A DNA stretch of 64,000 bases from Gymnothorax reevesii. Taxonomy: Eukaryota > Chordata > Actinopteri > Anguilliformes > Muraenidae. Below the pieces are notes generated by a model. The model did no database searches. It saw only the letters and a program-made list of their open reading frames with translations, and was not told the origin of the DNA. This document shows positions 45,794 through 57,939 of the stretch, one piece after another (positions within the stretch are counted from its first letter, which is position 1; every line of letters begins with the position of its first letter). Location of the stretch: assembly GCA_029721435.1 (NCBI GenBank), contig CM056573.1:48830501-48894500 (forward strand), given 5' to 3'. Position numbers and translations under genes: made by a program.

Positions 45794-47346
45794 TCTCTTT
45801 CACGGCGTTTTGTTCTCCAGTGTTATTGGACCTGACGGAGCCAGTTGACTTTTCCCCCGTGCTGCAGCATCAGTCAGAGCGGAACGGGAGGCGTGTTAAA
45901 TGGAGTCCTTTCAGAGGCTGAGGGAGGAATGTGTCAGTCAGTTCACAGGCCCTGTTGTGTGTGGAGCTGTCAGAGGGAGCTGGTGGTGGTGGGGGTTGGG
46001 GATGAGGGTGGTCCGGGAGGGAATGGAGGAGAGTCCATAACCCATCGCCATTACACAGGAGATATAGAATTATGAGCGGAATAACATGGATTACTGTACA
46101 GACCATATTGGAAGCTCGATGAAACTGATAGTGTTTAAATTAAATAGTGATCTGCTCTCCTGTACAAAGCATAATGGTACCATGAGAGCCCTAGCTCCAT
46201 AAACTTTACACTGCAGGTCCCTATATGTGTGGGATACCATAGCAAGTCTTTATAAGTGAGGTTATCGGCGAAAGGCGTTTTGAGCCATAAAGGCATTACA
46301 GGTCATGTTCAGCCACAAATATATTTCTCTTTGTAACATGCCACTATGCTGTGTAACATGGTATGCTATTCACCCTACGAAATGAGGTGTAGAATTACAG
46401 GCCCACCTCTCTAATGTATATTGCTCCAAGACCTCCTCAGTGTACTGTTTAAGTAAAGATGTAGCTTGTCCATCTATATAGCTCAGTTCAGGCTCTTTTA
46501 AATGAGGTTCAGTACCAGCACACAGGCAGTTGGAGACAAGCCTTCTTAAGTCCGTACCCCTGGCTTTCAGCTTGGAACTAGACAGGCAGATAACAAAACG
46601 CAGTAATTTTTGTAATCAGATTTTTCTTTATATATCCGCCTTTAAAGAATACTTGTATTGAGGAAGTGCTTGTATTGAGGCTGCTTCTCGCCTCGCTCAT
46701 GCAGTTAGCTTCCATTCCTCCTTGTCTTTGCATGCTTTCTCAGTTCCATCTCTCCCTAACCTCTTTCTCTTTCCCAGAGTACTTCATTGACTCCAGATCT
46801 ACTCCATTCTTCTCTGCCATTGTTTATGTTGTGGTGGGCCTGCCTTTGTACCAGCTCTCTCTCCTCCCTGGCCTCTCTCAGCATCAAGTACTCCTTTTCA
46901 CAGCTGCCAATCAGTCTGTTGCCATGAAAATAGGGGTGCCTGTGACCTCAGCACTGCTGTTTGATGGGCAGGAAGAGAAATAAAAAATAAGGAAAGCAAA
47001 GGGGAAAAGAGAATGAGAAATGCGGGGGAGGCACTTGTGGGGCCATGAAGCCCAGAGCAGGAGCAGCAGGCGCCTCATGAAATAAGTTGCTGGCTGCAAA
47101 TGGCTGAAGATGTTTATCACCAAGACCAAGACAAGAAAAATAAACTTAAACTGAGCCAATCAAAACCTAAGCAATCAGGAACTGTGGACATCATGGTTTC
47201 CTTAATCAGTTTGTTTATGCCAGAGTTTCCTATGAGCCCTTCCCCTCATGTAAACACTGAAAGACACGTGCCATTAGTTTGAGAATTTCAGTCACGCGTT
47301 ACCATCTCACTTCCTCTGTCATTTTAGATAGAGTTTTTGGAGTATG
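44641..47346. other. Unique-looking sequence
   Basis: No exon recognised. 45370-45640 and 45820-46060 are less AT-rich than the surroundings and could hold conserved non-coding sequence. A polypyrimidine-AG before 46779 resembles a splice acceptor but no convincing exon follows. Confidence 0.35.
45749..45800. repeat. (CT)n microsatellite
   Basis: About 25 CT units with one interruption. Confidence 0.95.
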
Positions 47347-48834
47347 TATTTACTCCGAAATATTTGGGACAAAGTGTAAATTGTGAGTAAAATCAAAACG
47401 CAATGACTTTCAAATCACACCAGTCAGTATTTTATTGACAATAGAACAGAGGTAACATAGCGAATGTTGAAACTGAGAAATGTTTTAATTTTTTCCACAA
47501 AATGAGCTCATTTGAAATCTGATGGATGCTACAGGTCTCAAAAAAGTTGGGACAGGGGCCTGTTTACCATGGTGTAGCATCCCCTCTTCTTTTTAACACA
47601 GAGTGGAGGCGTCTGGGCACTGAGGAGACAAATTTCTGGAGTTTAGCCATTGGAGAACCAAGTTTTGGTTCTCCTTTGACAGACTTTTTGTTTCATTATG
47701 CGCCAAATGTTTTCAATAAGTGAAAGATCAGGACTCCAGGAAGGTCAGTTTAGCACCCGGACTCTTCTACTATGAAGTCATGTTTTGCATTCTCCCGCTG
47801 AAATATACAAGGCCTTCCTTGTAATAGATGTCGTCTGGAGGGGAGCATATGTTGCTCTAAAACTTTTATATACCTTTCAGCATTCATGGTGCGTTTTAAA
47901 ACATGTAAGTGTCCCACACCATATACAATATGCATCCCCATACCATCAGAGATGCTGGCTTTTGAACTGAACGCTGATAACAAGAGGGCTGGTCTTTTTC
48001 CACTTTATCCCGGAGGACACAACACCCATGATTTCCAACAAGAATGTCAAATTTGGACTCGTCTGACCACAGGACACTTTGCTACAGTTCTGGATCATGC
48101 CCAACAATTCCTTTCCTTTTTGCATGATTGAGTTTTAGGTGGCATCTGTGGATGGCACGGCGGACTGTGTTTACAGACAGTGGTTTCTTGACATATTCCT
48201 TGGCCCATTTAGTAATGTCAATGACAGAATCATGCCGGTGAGTGAAGCAGTGGCGTCTGAGGGCCCGAAGATCACAGTCATCCAGTAAAGGTCTTTGGCC
48301 TTGTCCCTTACGCACAGAGATTTTTCAAGTTTCTCTGAATCTTTTGATGATGTTATGCACTGTCGATGATGAGACCTTCAAAGCCTTTGCGATTTGACAT
48401 TGAGGAACATTGTTTTTAAAGTATTCCACAATTTTTTATATGCAAGTTGTCACAGGTTGGAGAGCCTCTGGCCATCTTTACTACAGAGAGACTTAGCCTC
48501 TCTAACACATCCCTTTTATAGCCAATCATGTTACACACCTGATGCCAGTTAACTTAATTACTTGGTAAATGTTCTTTCAGCTGATTCTCTTATATGTTAA
48601 TTGCTTTTTCAGCCCTTTTTTGCCTGTGTCCCAACTTTCTGTTGACCTGTTGCAGCCTGAAAATTTGAAATGAGCTCATTTTGTGAATAAAAATGTAAAA
48701 TGTCTCAGTTTCAACATTTGAAATATTATCTATGTTCTAATGTAAATAGCATATTGGTTCATGCGATCGGAAAGTCATTGCATTTTTTTATTCACAATTT
48801 ACACTTCATCCCAACTATTTCGGAATTGGGGTTG
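47347..48834 (-). mobile_element. Tc1-type transposon relic with ACAACCCCAATTCCGAAATA-type ends
   Basis: The right tip reads inward CAACCCCAATTCCGAAATAG, then ttgggatgaagtgtaaattg, with TA at 48835. The left tip matches from tccgaaatatttgggacaaa onward but its outer bases are altered. The family is one I recognise from fish; about 1.5 kb is its usual length. Confidence 0.85.
47570..48475 (-). pseudogene. Tc1-type transposase, frameshifted
   Basis: Starts at 48475 (MARGSPTCDNLHIKNCGIL then a stop); the HTH continues in another frame with QCQIAKALKVSSSTVHNIIK. The next clean block (48082-48315) reads HRHDSVIDITKWAKEYVKKP and NTVRRAIHRCHLKLNHAKRK. Core traces: a shifted [10 protein letters not shown] block near 48050, then TMNAERYIKVLEQHMLPSRR and GRPCIFQRENAKH. 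In the last one the catalytic Asp (QQDNA) is changed to Glu. The C-terminal Glu block is lost to frame changes. Confidence 0.85.
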
Positions 48835-48959
48835 TAATAACACTGTTTTGAACAGTGAATTCTCCATATGTAATATACTTTAGCGCCACCCACGATACTA
48901 TCACAGAAACACATTGGAATTAAATAACAGAGGGTAACTAGGAGAGAATAGTTCACTAT
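48835..48959. other. Short unique spacer
   Basis: No feature recognised between the Tc1 relic and the Harbinger element. Confidence 0.4.
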
Positions 48960-49480
48960 GGGGTCTATTCTCCCATGCGCTTAAGTCGAAAAAAGCGCGT
49001 AGCTACGCGCTTTTCAGCCTACGCGTATTCTCCCCTCGACTTAAGTCTGTGCATTACGCGCCTTGAAGGCACTTACGCGCTTGGGGCGGAGCAAGGCCAA
49101 AATCGGGGCGTTTCCGGGCGTTTATCATGCAAATAACACTTACGCGTATTCTCCCCCTGGCTTACGCGCTTTTTCTGTTAAGCGCTTTTGAGGGCTGTAT
49201 TAAGGTCAAGCGCCAACCTTAGGCGAAATTGAATATTGCGTTTGATGTCGGTTATAGGCCGAATTTTAACATTACTTTTATTTTATTTAACATGGAAAAG
49301 GTTGAGACATTTAATATTCGATTGTTCTTCCTTTTTTCTAAACTACATTTCACAAAGCCATGATAATTTATCAAACGAAAACATCACATGATATTACGCA
49401 TCAGCCTCTTCTCCAATCAGTTAAATTACAAACGCAAAACAAGTAATTGATACGAGTATACATAAGACCATCATTCTACC

Positions 49481-49870
49481 ATGCCCTCAAAATCTAAAGC
49501 CAAAATGCCAGTCCTGCATTTGCTTGCACTCTTGCGTGATTGGGAAAGAGTAAGAGGAGCGCGCCGAGCTCGAAGACGAACACGCATATGTCGGCTTCGT
49601 TTGGACATCCTGGGACTAACAAACATCGAGTGCATCCAGCGCTTTCGCCTGGACCGTGCATGAGGCATTCATCTATTTTTGCCGACTTCTGGATGAACAA
49701 CTATCCAGCCGCAGCAATTATCCACAAAACATACCCGTGGTCCTCTTCGTCAGAACTGCGCTGTCGCTCTTGCTTCTGGGTCGTTTCAGAGAGTGGCTGG
49801 TGATGTCATACACATATCACAGGCGTCTGTGTCAAGGTGTCTGACGCAGGTCGTTGGCGCTTCAAGTTCT
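49481..49870 (+). pseudogene. Harbinger transposase (HARBI1-like), N-terminal part
   Basis: First frame from 49481: MPSKSKAKMPVLHLLALLRD through RLRLDILGLTNIECIQRFRL to a stop at 49663. A second frame continues FCRLLDEQLSSRSNYPQNIP and VVLFVRTAL. A third frame gives GDVIHISQASVSRCLTQVVG, the HTH signature GIS.ASVSR of HARBI1-type transposases. The DDE nuclease core that should follow is missing: the sequence runs directly into the convergent Myb-like gene, so the element is internally deleted as well as frameshifted. Confidence 0.75.
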
Positions 49871-50188
49871 TCTCCATGCACTTCCAATGCAGAAAGAGTA
49901 GATGACATCCCCTCCTCCTGTGCAGTGAAATGCACTGGGGATGATGGTTGCCCACTGTTGCGTGTACAGTTCTCCAGAGAACCTGGCTTTTACAGCGCCC
50001 CGCAGATCTCTCCATTTATGCTTTAAATCGGGGATACTGCGCTTACATCTCATCACCGAAGCCACATCCAGAACGATTCGCAGCTTAATTCCTCGGATCA
50101 GCCCTCATTGCTTGCTTGCCATACAACACCAACATCTGTGATATTTGGTTTTCGGCTTTGGCTCGACGTCGCCATCATTGTCTTCCAT
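49862..50188 (-). pseudogene. Harbinger Myb/SANT-like partner protein remnant
   Basis: Start codon at 50188 (MEDNDGDVEPKPKTK), a stop after about 26 codons, then in the same frame SVMRCKRSIPDLKHKWRDLR and GAVKARFSG. The K-x-K-W-x-D-L pattern is the third helix of the Myb/SANT-like (NAIF1-type) protein that accompanies Harbinger transposases and carries them to the nucleus and DNA ends. Convergent orientation with the transposase fits known Harbinger layouts. Half of the trihelix is missing. Confidence 0.6.
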
Positions 50189-50951
50189 GTTCTATTAACA
50201 AATGCGACTGCCCTATATGCTCGTGATAATCTAAAAATTTGTGATATTCTCACGAGTGAGGGGATTGATTTTCTAATTGAGTATATCTAAATTAACTAAC
50301 TCGAGTCCTAGTAATTTTTTACCATTGGTAATACTGTGTAATTTAATGTGTGAATAAACATGTTATTAAATAGGCTACTCTGGATTGAGCCCTACCCTGG
50401 CAAATACCAGAGCACTATCCATTTGTTAATCAATTTTAGCCTTTAAAGAATAGCCGACATGGAAAGAATCGTTATCAGTGAATGGGATAATTGATTACAA
50501 TACAAAAATTAGTGTCAAGTTCAAGTGAATGTGTTGCTCAAATCAAATAGGATGATAGGCTATGGATATGGAATTCCGTCATTACTGAGGCGGTTTCGGG
50601 GCGGGGAGATGACCGCGTGAGGGGTAAGAATCCTTGTTAAAGCGTTTCCATGTCCTTCACTTGCAAACCTGACATCGGAGTAGTTTTCAAGTGCGCAATT
50701 TCTAAATGAGATCATATAAACTGTCTTTGATTGTCTTTGTGTGACTAGAATGTTCCCTTTATCTTCTTCCCTGTCTTCCACGGAACAAACAGGCTGGTGT
50801 AGGAGGGGCACATTTTCAATGATCTGATTGCGCTGATTGAGAAGCGCTAAATTCTTAATTTATTATTTCATTATCGCGGCAATTTGTTTGTATGCATAGC
50901 TTTAATGCCATGGTGGCTAGAGTAAGAAATAACAAGTGTTTGTCACTAACA

Positions 50952-51040
50952 TATCCCCCGCCGCCGCAATTTTATGTGTCCGTACGGACGGAGCCCAATG
51001 CTATATCCCCCGCTTCGCGCTAATCGCGCAGCGGGGGATA
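50952..51040. mobile_element. Small palindromic element inside the Harbinger copy
   Basis: Begins tatcccccgc and ends gcgggggata. The right part (51004-51040) folds as a hairpin with 15 of 16 pairs (tatcccccgcttcgcg against cgcgcagcgggggata). The centre has gtccgtacggac. Confidence 0.55.
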
Positions 51041-51596
51041 AATAAAGAGATGTCTGAATTACGTCTTGTAATTGGTACGGCCTCCTATTACAGCGGCATA
51101 AAAAAACCTCGTATCTTCACAATGACAAACTTCACAGGAAAAAAAATATATATATAAAATAAAATAATAATAATAATTATTATTATACAAATGGATAAAT
51201 ATAGTTTTAAATAATAAATGTTTAATTTTGCATGTAAGAATAGTGGACATACGAGTTTTCGTTTCTTATCAGTTTGGAGATACGAGGTTTTATCAGCAGG
51301 CCGACGATATTCAAATTTAAAGTCTGGTTTGTGTTTTCCATGGACCACAAATGCGTTTTCATGGTTAATCAGAAAATCCTTTTCCCATGTTTTCCTGATA
51401 GCCATAATCAATGAGCTTTGTACAGAGTCTGCCTCTCTTTTGGATCAGTCACACCTCTTTCATAAGGCCGCCTACATTCTGAAGTTAAGCGCTGTGGGCG
51501 TGATCGAAGCGAGTAGGGGAGAATACGCGTAACTCAAAAGCGCTTAACTCGAAGCGCGTAAAAAAAGACTTACGCGCTAATGGGAGAATAGACCCC

Positions 51597-53589
51597 TATG
51601 TTACTTAACTAATGCTCATATTAGTAACCAGCAATACTATTTGACAGGCACAACCATTCTCCTAAACAGGGAAACAACAGGAAACATTAAAGGGTACTTT
51701 GCAACGACATTTTCTAAGCACTTGGCATTGAATATGTTTTTACAGCAGGATTACTGTACATTTTCACCTGGCAAACATTATGACTATCCTCAGTAGACTG
51801 TATCTTCCACCATCATTGACTTACTCAGCTGCAACTAAACTTCAAGCTACATTTTTAGTTTGAACTACCTGTACACAACTTAATGACAGAGTTTGCAAAC
51901 ATTTAGTCAAACTATGGTTTTGAATACCTGTTTTGCTCAAGAATGGTTGGTGCTATATGAGTTTCCAGCATAGTGACATCAAGGTTCAAACAATAGTCTT
52001 CAAAAACAATAGCGTTAAAACTGCATAGTTCCAACTAATGAAACGTTCCCCAAGTAAGGGCATAAATAGTAAAAGGGGGTTTGTCCCCACCTTTTTATTA
52101 GCTCTGGCTTGCAACTCAGTGCTACAATTTTCTGCTAAAAGGTTCAAGCAATCCCGTCACTCACAGCATGAAACTTCATTTTTTGTACCTGCTGCAAAAA
52201 AAGTTTAAAAAATTTCTCAACTGTCTGTCATCATGGCAAGGGACTAAAATAAAAAAGGCGCTGTCCATCATCTTCACCACTTACTACTTAAACGTTTTTT
52301 TTGTCGACGTAGAACTCAGACTGAAGTTAATTACTGATGCAGTGTTCTTTCATGGGAGTTTAATTAGGATACCACAAGCAACCCTTCAACCTGAGGGTGG
52401 ATGCACATGGAGATATCTTTGAGAGAACACAAATTATGCATAGCGTCTTTATGACCATTGTTTTCATGCAGTGTCAGCGCTATGGATTGGGTGTTATTAT
52501 TACTTTTATATCATGTTTTTATAGCTCTCAAAATCAGGTCAGAGACCTGGTTTCTACTTCAGATTGATACCTTACAAATCCTTGAGAATGGAAAAGTCAT
52601 AAAGAATTTTGCCTTAAAAAAGAACATTTTTGAAACATTATACAAAACACAGCATGTAATTCTTTGAAAGGTCAGCTCACCTCCTGCAATAGTCACTGAA
52701 CTGCATAACTGCATGAAGTTATCCAGAAGTCATGGTTTATACAATATCATGACAGCAGGAAAGGAAACTGTTCCTGGTGTGTTAATTTCAATGGATGACT
52801 GGAATGTCTTTGTGTTGGAGATGAAGATAAGAGAGTTCTGCTCACACATGGGAATGATTATGCATAACATCAAACTCTGAGAGCTTTACCAAGCTGGGGT
52901 CAGACTACCAGCCTAATCAGCTATCATGATTATTCCATTCATCTGTCAGCTTCAGAAACCTGCTTCAAGATGGGTTTACTTTCTTGTTGTTGTTGTCATT
53001 CTTCTTCTTCTTCTTCTTCTTCCTGTGTAAGCAGAAATTACCATTTGGAAAAACAACATTAAATATATTGAGGAAAGCACACTTGCTGGGACCTAACAAG
53101 TAATAAGTTAAAAACATCAACTAGAATGCATAATTGAATGATCTAACCCTTAGGCCACTACAAATGGAAGGCACAACAACGTAGAGGTCTTAACGATGAT
53201 AATTTTATTAATCCACTCCGACCAAAATATGTGGTGTGAATGTCAGCAGAGACAGCAGTACAAAGGTGCGTATCAGTAAAGGGAGTTCGTGCGCAATACT
53301 GATAACCAAACAAATGACAGCATAACCAAACAAAAATAGGTGCCTGTGAAGTGAAGCAAAAATAAAAGAAATGACATTTACTGCTACAAGGCCTTTTATT
53401 TATTTATTTTTTCTTTTTTAATTTTAGCATTTCCAATCCCACCCAAATCTGGAATGCCTAATTTGAGAACTATGCACAATGCTTGCTTGTACGTGGCCCC
53501 ATGTTGTCAACTCGGGTGAGCGATGACAGTTTGCGGCTCTCCTCGAAAGCACGTGCCTGTTAGCTGCTGCTTCTTTAAACTCATAGGTC
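51597..53589. other. Unique-looking AT-rich sequence
   Basis: No gene recognised. A (TTC)n run lies at about 53000-53022. 53150-53360 may be an old LTR-like fragment but has no paired ends. Confidence 0.4.
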
Positions 53590-53872
53590 AAAACTTTGCA
53601 AGTTCAGAATGAGGCCGGAGGATACCCGAACATGAGCAAGCTTAGAATCTTTCTGACAGGCGACAGGCCAACAGGAGGCGCTTGAAGCAACAAACAAAGC
53701 AACTGATTTTAGTATCCCATTCCAGCCATCCCTTCCCAATTTGTTATCCCTGCAGCAGAAAGCCAGTTGTGTGCTGCAATGAAAAAGCTGCCGACCACTG
53801 CCGGCTGGTACGACCAGGGATCAAAGCCGCATGGTGGTGGTCACTTTTGCTCCGCAATGCGGCGCCTTAACT
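53590..53872 (-). repeat. tRNA-derived SINE or related repeat, minus strand
   Basis: Read on the minus strand it opens with ctcactcagttaaggcgccg (A-box-like) and, about 55 bp later, ggctttgatccctgg (B-box-like), the spacing of a Pol III head. The body continues gtggtcggcagctttttcat and agttgctttgtttgttgctt. Related sequence may extend left to about 53480. The family name is not recognised. Confidence 0.45.
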
Positions 53873-54940
53873 GAGTGAGGTAACCCGGCAGCTCAACAAT
53901 GTCTTATCTAACCCGGGAGCAGCGAGCCCTCAGATGTTCCCAATTCCGCTCATGATCTACCAGTATGATCAATCAAGACAAGTAAATCACATCACATACC
54001 CAGTGCCCAAACAGCAGGGGTCATCACATAATACAAAGACCCAATACTTAATACAATTTGCAGTTCGTTCTGGATAAATGAGCCTTTTCATCTAATAAAA
54101 TACATGTGAAAGAATATGGCTGCAGCTGTTAAAATTATATTATAAACACATGATTTATGCTGAGATGGTTCAGATTCTTATCAGCCTGGTAGAACTCAGA
54201 CAAGGGAGCATTGAGTCAATCTCAGATGAGCAATGGCAAGTGTAGGAGCAGCCAGAGCTACATGAGAGGACAGTGGGATGGGGCAACTGGCAGATGGACA
54301 AAGTTCCCCAGGCATCCTGAGAAATCATTTTGAAGTTTTTCCTGACTCCCCCACTGGAGCACACGATACTATGCTTTTACATACGCTTAAATTTGATTGA
54401 CTCAAAAGTGGATATAATTAACATGTAGCATGAAAATAAAAATTAATGTTATTACTGGTGATTTATTTTCTTACAATCAACTAATAGTTGTAAAAAGATA
54501 AGAATCTGGATTGCAGCAAATGAAATTATAATGAAATACATCTCACCATAAGGTGAAATACCTTCGCTGGCAATGTCTGGGCAGACATCACAATTCAGAT
54601 GTATTGCAAAAACTTTATCTGTAATTTTAGTTTTGTAGTGCTCTTGAAAAGAGGCATGATACCACACAATCACATTCTCATATTCACTCAATCACACACG
54701 TTTCCATCTAACGAGCCCTTATTTTTTTGTTAGACAAATCTATCATATAATCGTTCGTAGGCAAAGCTGAAAAGACTTTGAAAGCCCTTTTTTGACATAC
54801 TGCTGAATTTTATCCCAGTGCATTTCTCTATGAGTAAAAAGAACAACAGATTCATGTAATCAAAGAAAGGCATAGGATTGTTTTTTTTTAACCACAAATT
54901 TAAAAAACTAAATATCATTAGCAAATGACCAATATGCTTA
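53873..54940. other. Unrecognised sequence
   Basis: No gene or repeat family recognised. Confidence 0.4.
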
Positions 54941-55905
54941 AAAGTCCCACATTATGCAGTATTTATCTGTTTAAAACATGTCCAATGTCGAGGTTTATGT
55001 TCACACAACTTCTGTTGAATGTCTCCTGATACTCTTGCATATTTAGGAGACAAACATTAGCAACAGCAACTTAGCTACATTAGCCGCAGTGCTACAGCCA
55101 CATTCAATGGGCTATCTCGTTAGGTAGGCTTATGCAGTAAAGCAACACAAAATGGTAAAACTTATTGCTTCCGCGCCTGTGAGTCACGGACAGTTGGTGC
55201 GGACCCAGGCTTTATCTTCAGATATCTTCCTAAGCCTGCATTTGAGGCCAGTTGTTAGTGCTAACTATCTTTGCGGTCCTGCTAGCCACCCGTAACATGC
55301 TAGCTTCACTTACATTATATGCTGTTATATAGTTACTTTCAGCTTGTGGCTCCGAGTTCTTGATCGATGCCACTGCCCCAGGTTTGAGAAGCAGCTGAGA
55401 TGCATATTCAGCATCGAATTATCCTTTATTGACAAATGTGTCTTCAGTGAAATGCCGAGCACACACAGCTAATGTTCCCTTTGAGTGTGGCCGTTTGCCG
55501 CCGGCAAACATTAAGGCTACCCAATAATTTCTGGTGAAATGGTCTTTTGGAGGAGAAATACTTTGTAGTTGTGCTTTTTTCCCCATCCAAAAAAAAAAAA
55601 AAAAAACATGTACAAAGAGCTTTGGGAGACATACTGATAAATTTACACATTAAATTATTTGTTCTCGTTTGTGTCTGATAGAATAGATTCCAGGGTGGGA
55701 AGGTCCAGCGCCGTGATTGGCTCTGGCCAGGTCTGTCTTGATTGGATGCAACAACCTGACGTCGGGTTTCAACAAAATCTTGTGAAGATCTCAGAAAAAG
55801 CTGTTCTGAGAGGAAATCTCGTACGGCAGAACCCCTGTATCTTATGTTTAGAAACTTTGCAAAGGTTGAGTATGGACATCCAACATTATCACATTACATG
55901 TTCGC
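54941..55905. repeat. Unclassified interspersed repeat, gctag-rich
   Basis: Opens aaaagtcccacattatgcag and contains gcaacttagctacattagcc and acatgctagcttcac, word use typical of old non-autonomous fish elements. No clear inverted ends. A poly-A run lies at about 55589-55605. Confidence 0.3.
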
Positions 55906-55907
55906 TA

Positions 55908-56260
55908 CAGGCCAAAAGTTTGTAAGCAAGATCAAATTTGAACAAAAAAAGATCATGGTTTCATTGGCATACTTTGAAACAAAATAAACATGATAACTAT
56001 AAAAAAGTCACTAATCAGAATATATTTTTACTCAGATTATCAGGTATTTCCTTGCTTTTTTTCTTTTTTTTTGCTGAGACCTTGCTTTCTTCAAAGTAAC
56101 CTCCTCTTGCTTTAGCAACAGCATGGCATATGCAAGGCATTTGTTCCACAAGTTTTTTAACCCCACGAAGCTCTACGCCCCAGAACCAGGGGCCGGTTAT
56201 TACGCACAATAAATACAGCATGTTTCCAAATCGAAACATTGTCATGTGGTGTATCCACAT
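55908..56260 (-). mobile_element. Tc1-type transposon 3' fragment
   Basis: The left tip cag followed by gccaaaagtttg, with TA at 55906-55907, is a Tc1-type terminus. On the minus strand the adjoining frame ends LVEQMPCICHAVAKARGGYF followed by EESK, the closing residues of a Tc1 transposase (A-K-G-G-Y-F-E-E-S). The rest of the element is absent to the right. Confidence 0.7.
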
Positions 56261-57939
56261 TTCGCGATGAAACTAGGCAAAAAAGCTCATGTAGACCTTT
56301 TTTACCTCAACCTAACACAATTCAAGCACCAACCATGTTTATGCTTATAAGCATGTTGGAACACAGACCTTTTCAAGGTTCGAACAAATAAAAGTGGAAG
56401 GTTGTATTCACACAGTTGAACAAGTCCACCATCCTAAGAAAAGTCATATTTTAATTGATTTATGCGCAGCAGCATGTAAATGAGGATATTGTTGGAATAT
56501 TCATTTTTTTAATTTTCATGTCAACAGCTTTATCAGAACATATTCTTTCTTGGAACAAGGCCCAAAAAAGAACATTTTGTTCATGTAAATACAGTATAGT
56601 CAATGGTCACTAATAACAATGGATTTTTTTTTTTTTTATTTCGGCATGATCGTAAAGTCATTTCATGACAATTTCAACACAGACAACATGTATCATGACC
56701 GAAAGGGTCGCGGGAGAAGCGAAATTGCTTATAAGAGTCCCGCCCCCGGCTCGATCAACTTTCAAAAAGAAATTAAAGTAGTAAGATACAACCTTTTGGC
56801 TTTTATGCACCATTATTAAATAAATGTTGAATGAACAGTGCAATGGCTATAGAATAATGATTCTATTTATGTCTAGATCGGTTCCCTATAAGCCTTGCTT
56901 TCACAATGCCACTGGGTATGATCTCTTGGGGAAAAGAAAGCTCGGTGTACAGCTCAAAGAAAGTGTCTCAACCATTGCCCAATAAAGAGGAAGAGGACAA
57001 CACTTATCTTTTCCTTGGTTGCTAACAGAAGTTATCCTCAGTAGCAGAAATGGAGGACAGTGGAACAACTAAACGACAATGGAAACCACTCAGCAAGAGA
57101 AAAACAACCCTACAGAACTAATAAGTATGGTACAGCAAACTATGGAAGCAAATGAGAGGAAAGCCCTCTAGAAATCTGTTCGCTAAGCTCCTAGCCCTGC
57201 AGCCATTGAGCCCCGGAAGCGATAGCATAACTGAAACAATATTATTAGGCCTACTATGAAATCAACATCATTACAATAGCTTTTGCCTGTTCCTATATTC
57301 AATATAGAACTATGACAATTCTAATTTACCTCTTCTGTGAAAATGCTGCTTTCTTCTAACAAATTTTGAAATCGGTGTCGGAAATGTCGTAAAGCTAGGC
57401 ATTGAGAAAAACAGAGAGAAATCCAGCTGGCTTTGTAATGGAGGTGCAAACAATAATTCCACTTGGAAACCCCCGGCATGAAAGTTGGAAAATTGTCGTC
57501 ACATTAAATCGAATTTTAATCATTAAAAATGTTGATTTTTTTATTGGTCTTGTTCAGTTGGTGGAAAAAAACTGACAAAGATGCAGTAGTTTTAGTATAT
57601 CCCAACAGGTAGGTTGGACAACAACGGTAAATGTCACTGCTGTTCTTTCATTGCTTTTACCAAATCTGAAAATCCCCATGTCACGTCAGCATTGTTTTTA
57701 AACTTCAGCATTTCTTAAAGTATTTCTCAACTGCATATTGATAATTTGCTAACTTTTTTATTTTTAAACCTCAAAATCTTATGGCGGCAGAATGATCCAA
57801 TGCTTCAGCTGATAATCGGAAGTCATAGCTCTTTCCGTATACACCAAAATGCGCGCGCACAGCATTTAGCAGTGCATTGGAAAAGGAGCTCAACTGTCGC
57901 TGCTTTATCTCCCCATTGAATAGTGAAACTCTATATTAG
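56261..57939. other. Unrecognised AT-rich sequence
   Basis: No exon or repeat recognised. A T run lies at about 56622-56637. Confidence 0.4.

Larger units (their letters stand above)
48960..51596. mobile_element. Harbinger element with both genes, degenerate
   Basis: Perfect 16-bp inverted ends GGGGTCTATTCTCCCA (48960-48975) and TGGGAGAATAGACCCC (51581-51596). TAT flanks both sides, or ctatg if the first G is counted outside. The subterminal motif acgcgtattctcccc occurs at about 49021 and 49143 and inverted near 51520, a likely transposase binding site. The left half holds a broken HARBI1-like transposase and a convergent Myb/SANT-like gene; the right half holds AT-rich filler and a small palindromic insertion. 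Confidence 0.85.

Noticed and set aside
45600..46110. Frames around the CT repeat that suggested a Pro/Ser-rich protein
   Set aside because: Both strands are open for compositional reasons, with no domain or splice structure.
46666..46983. 105-codon frame after a splice-acceptor-like pyrimidine tract
   Set aside because: No recognisable domain, no convincing donor site and no neighbouring exon.
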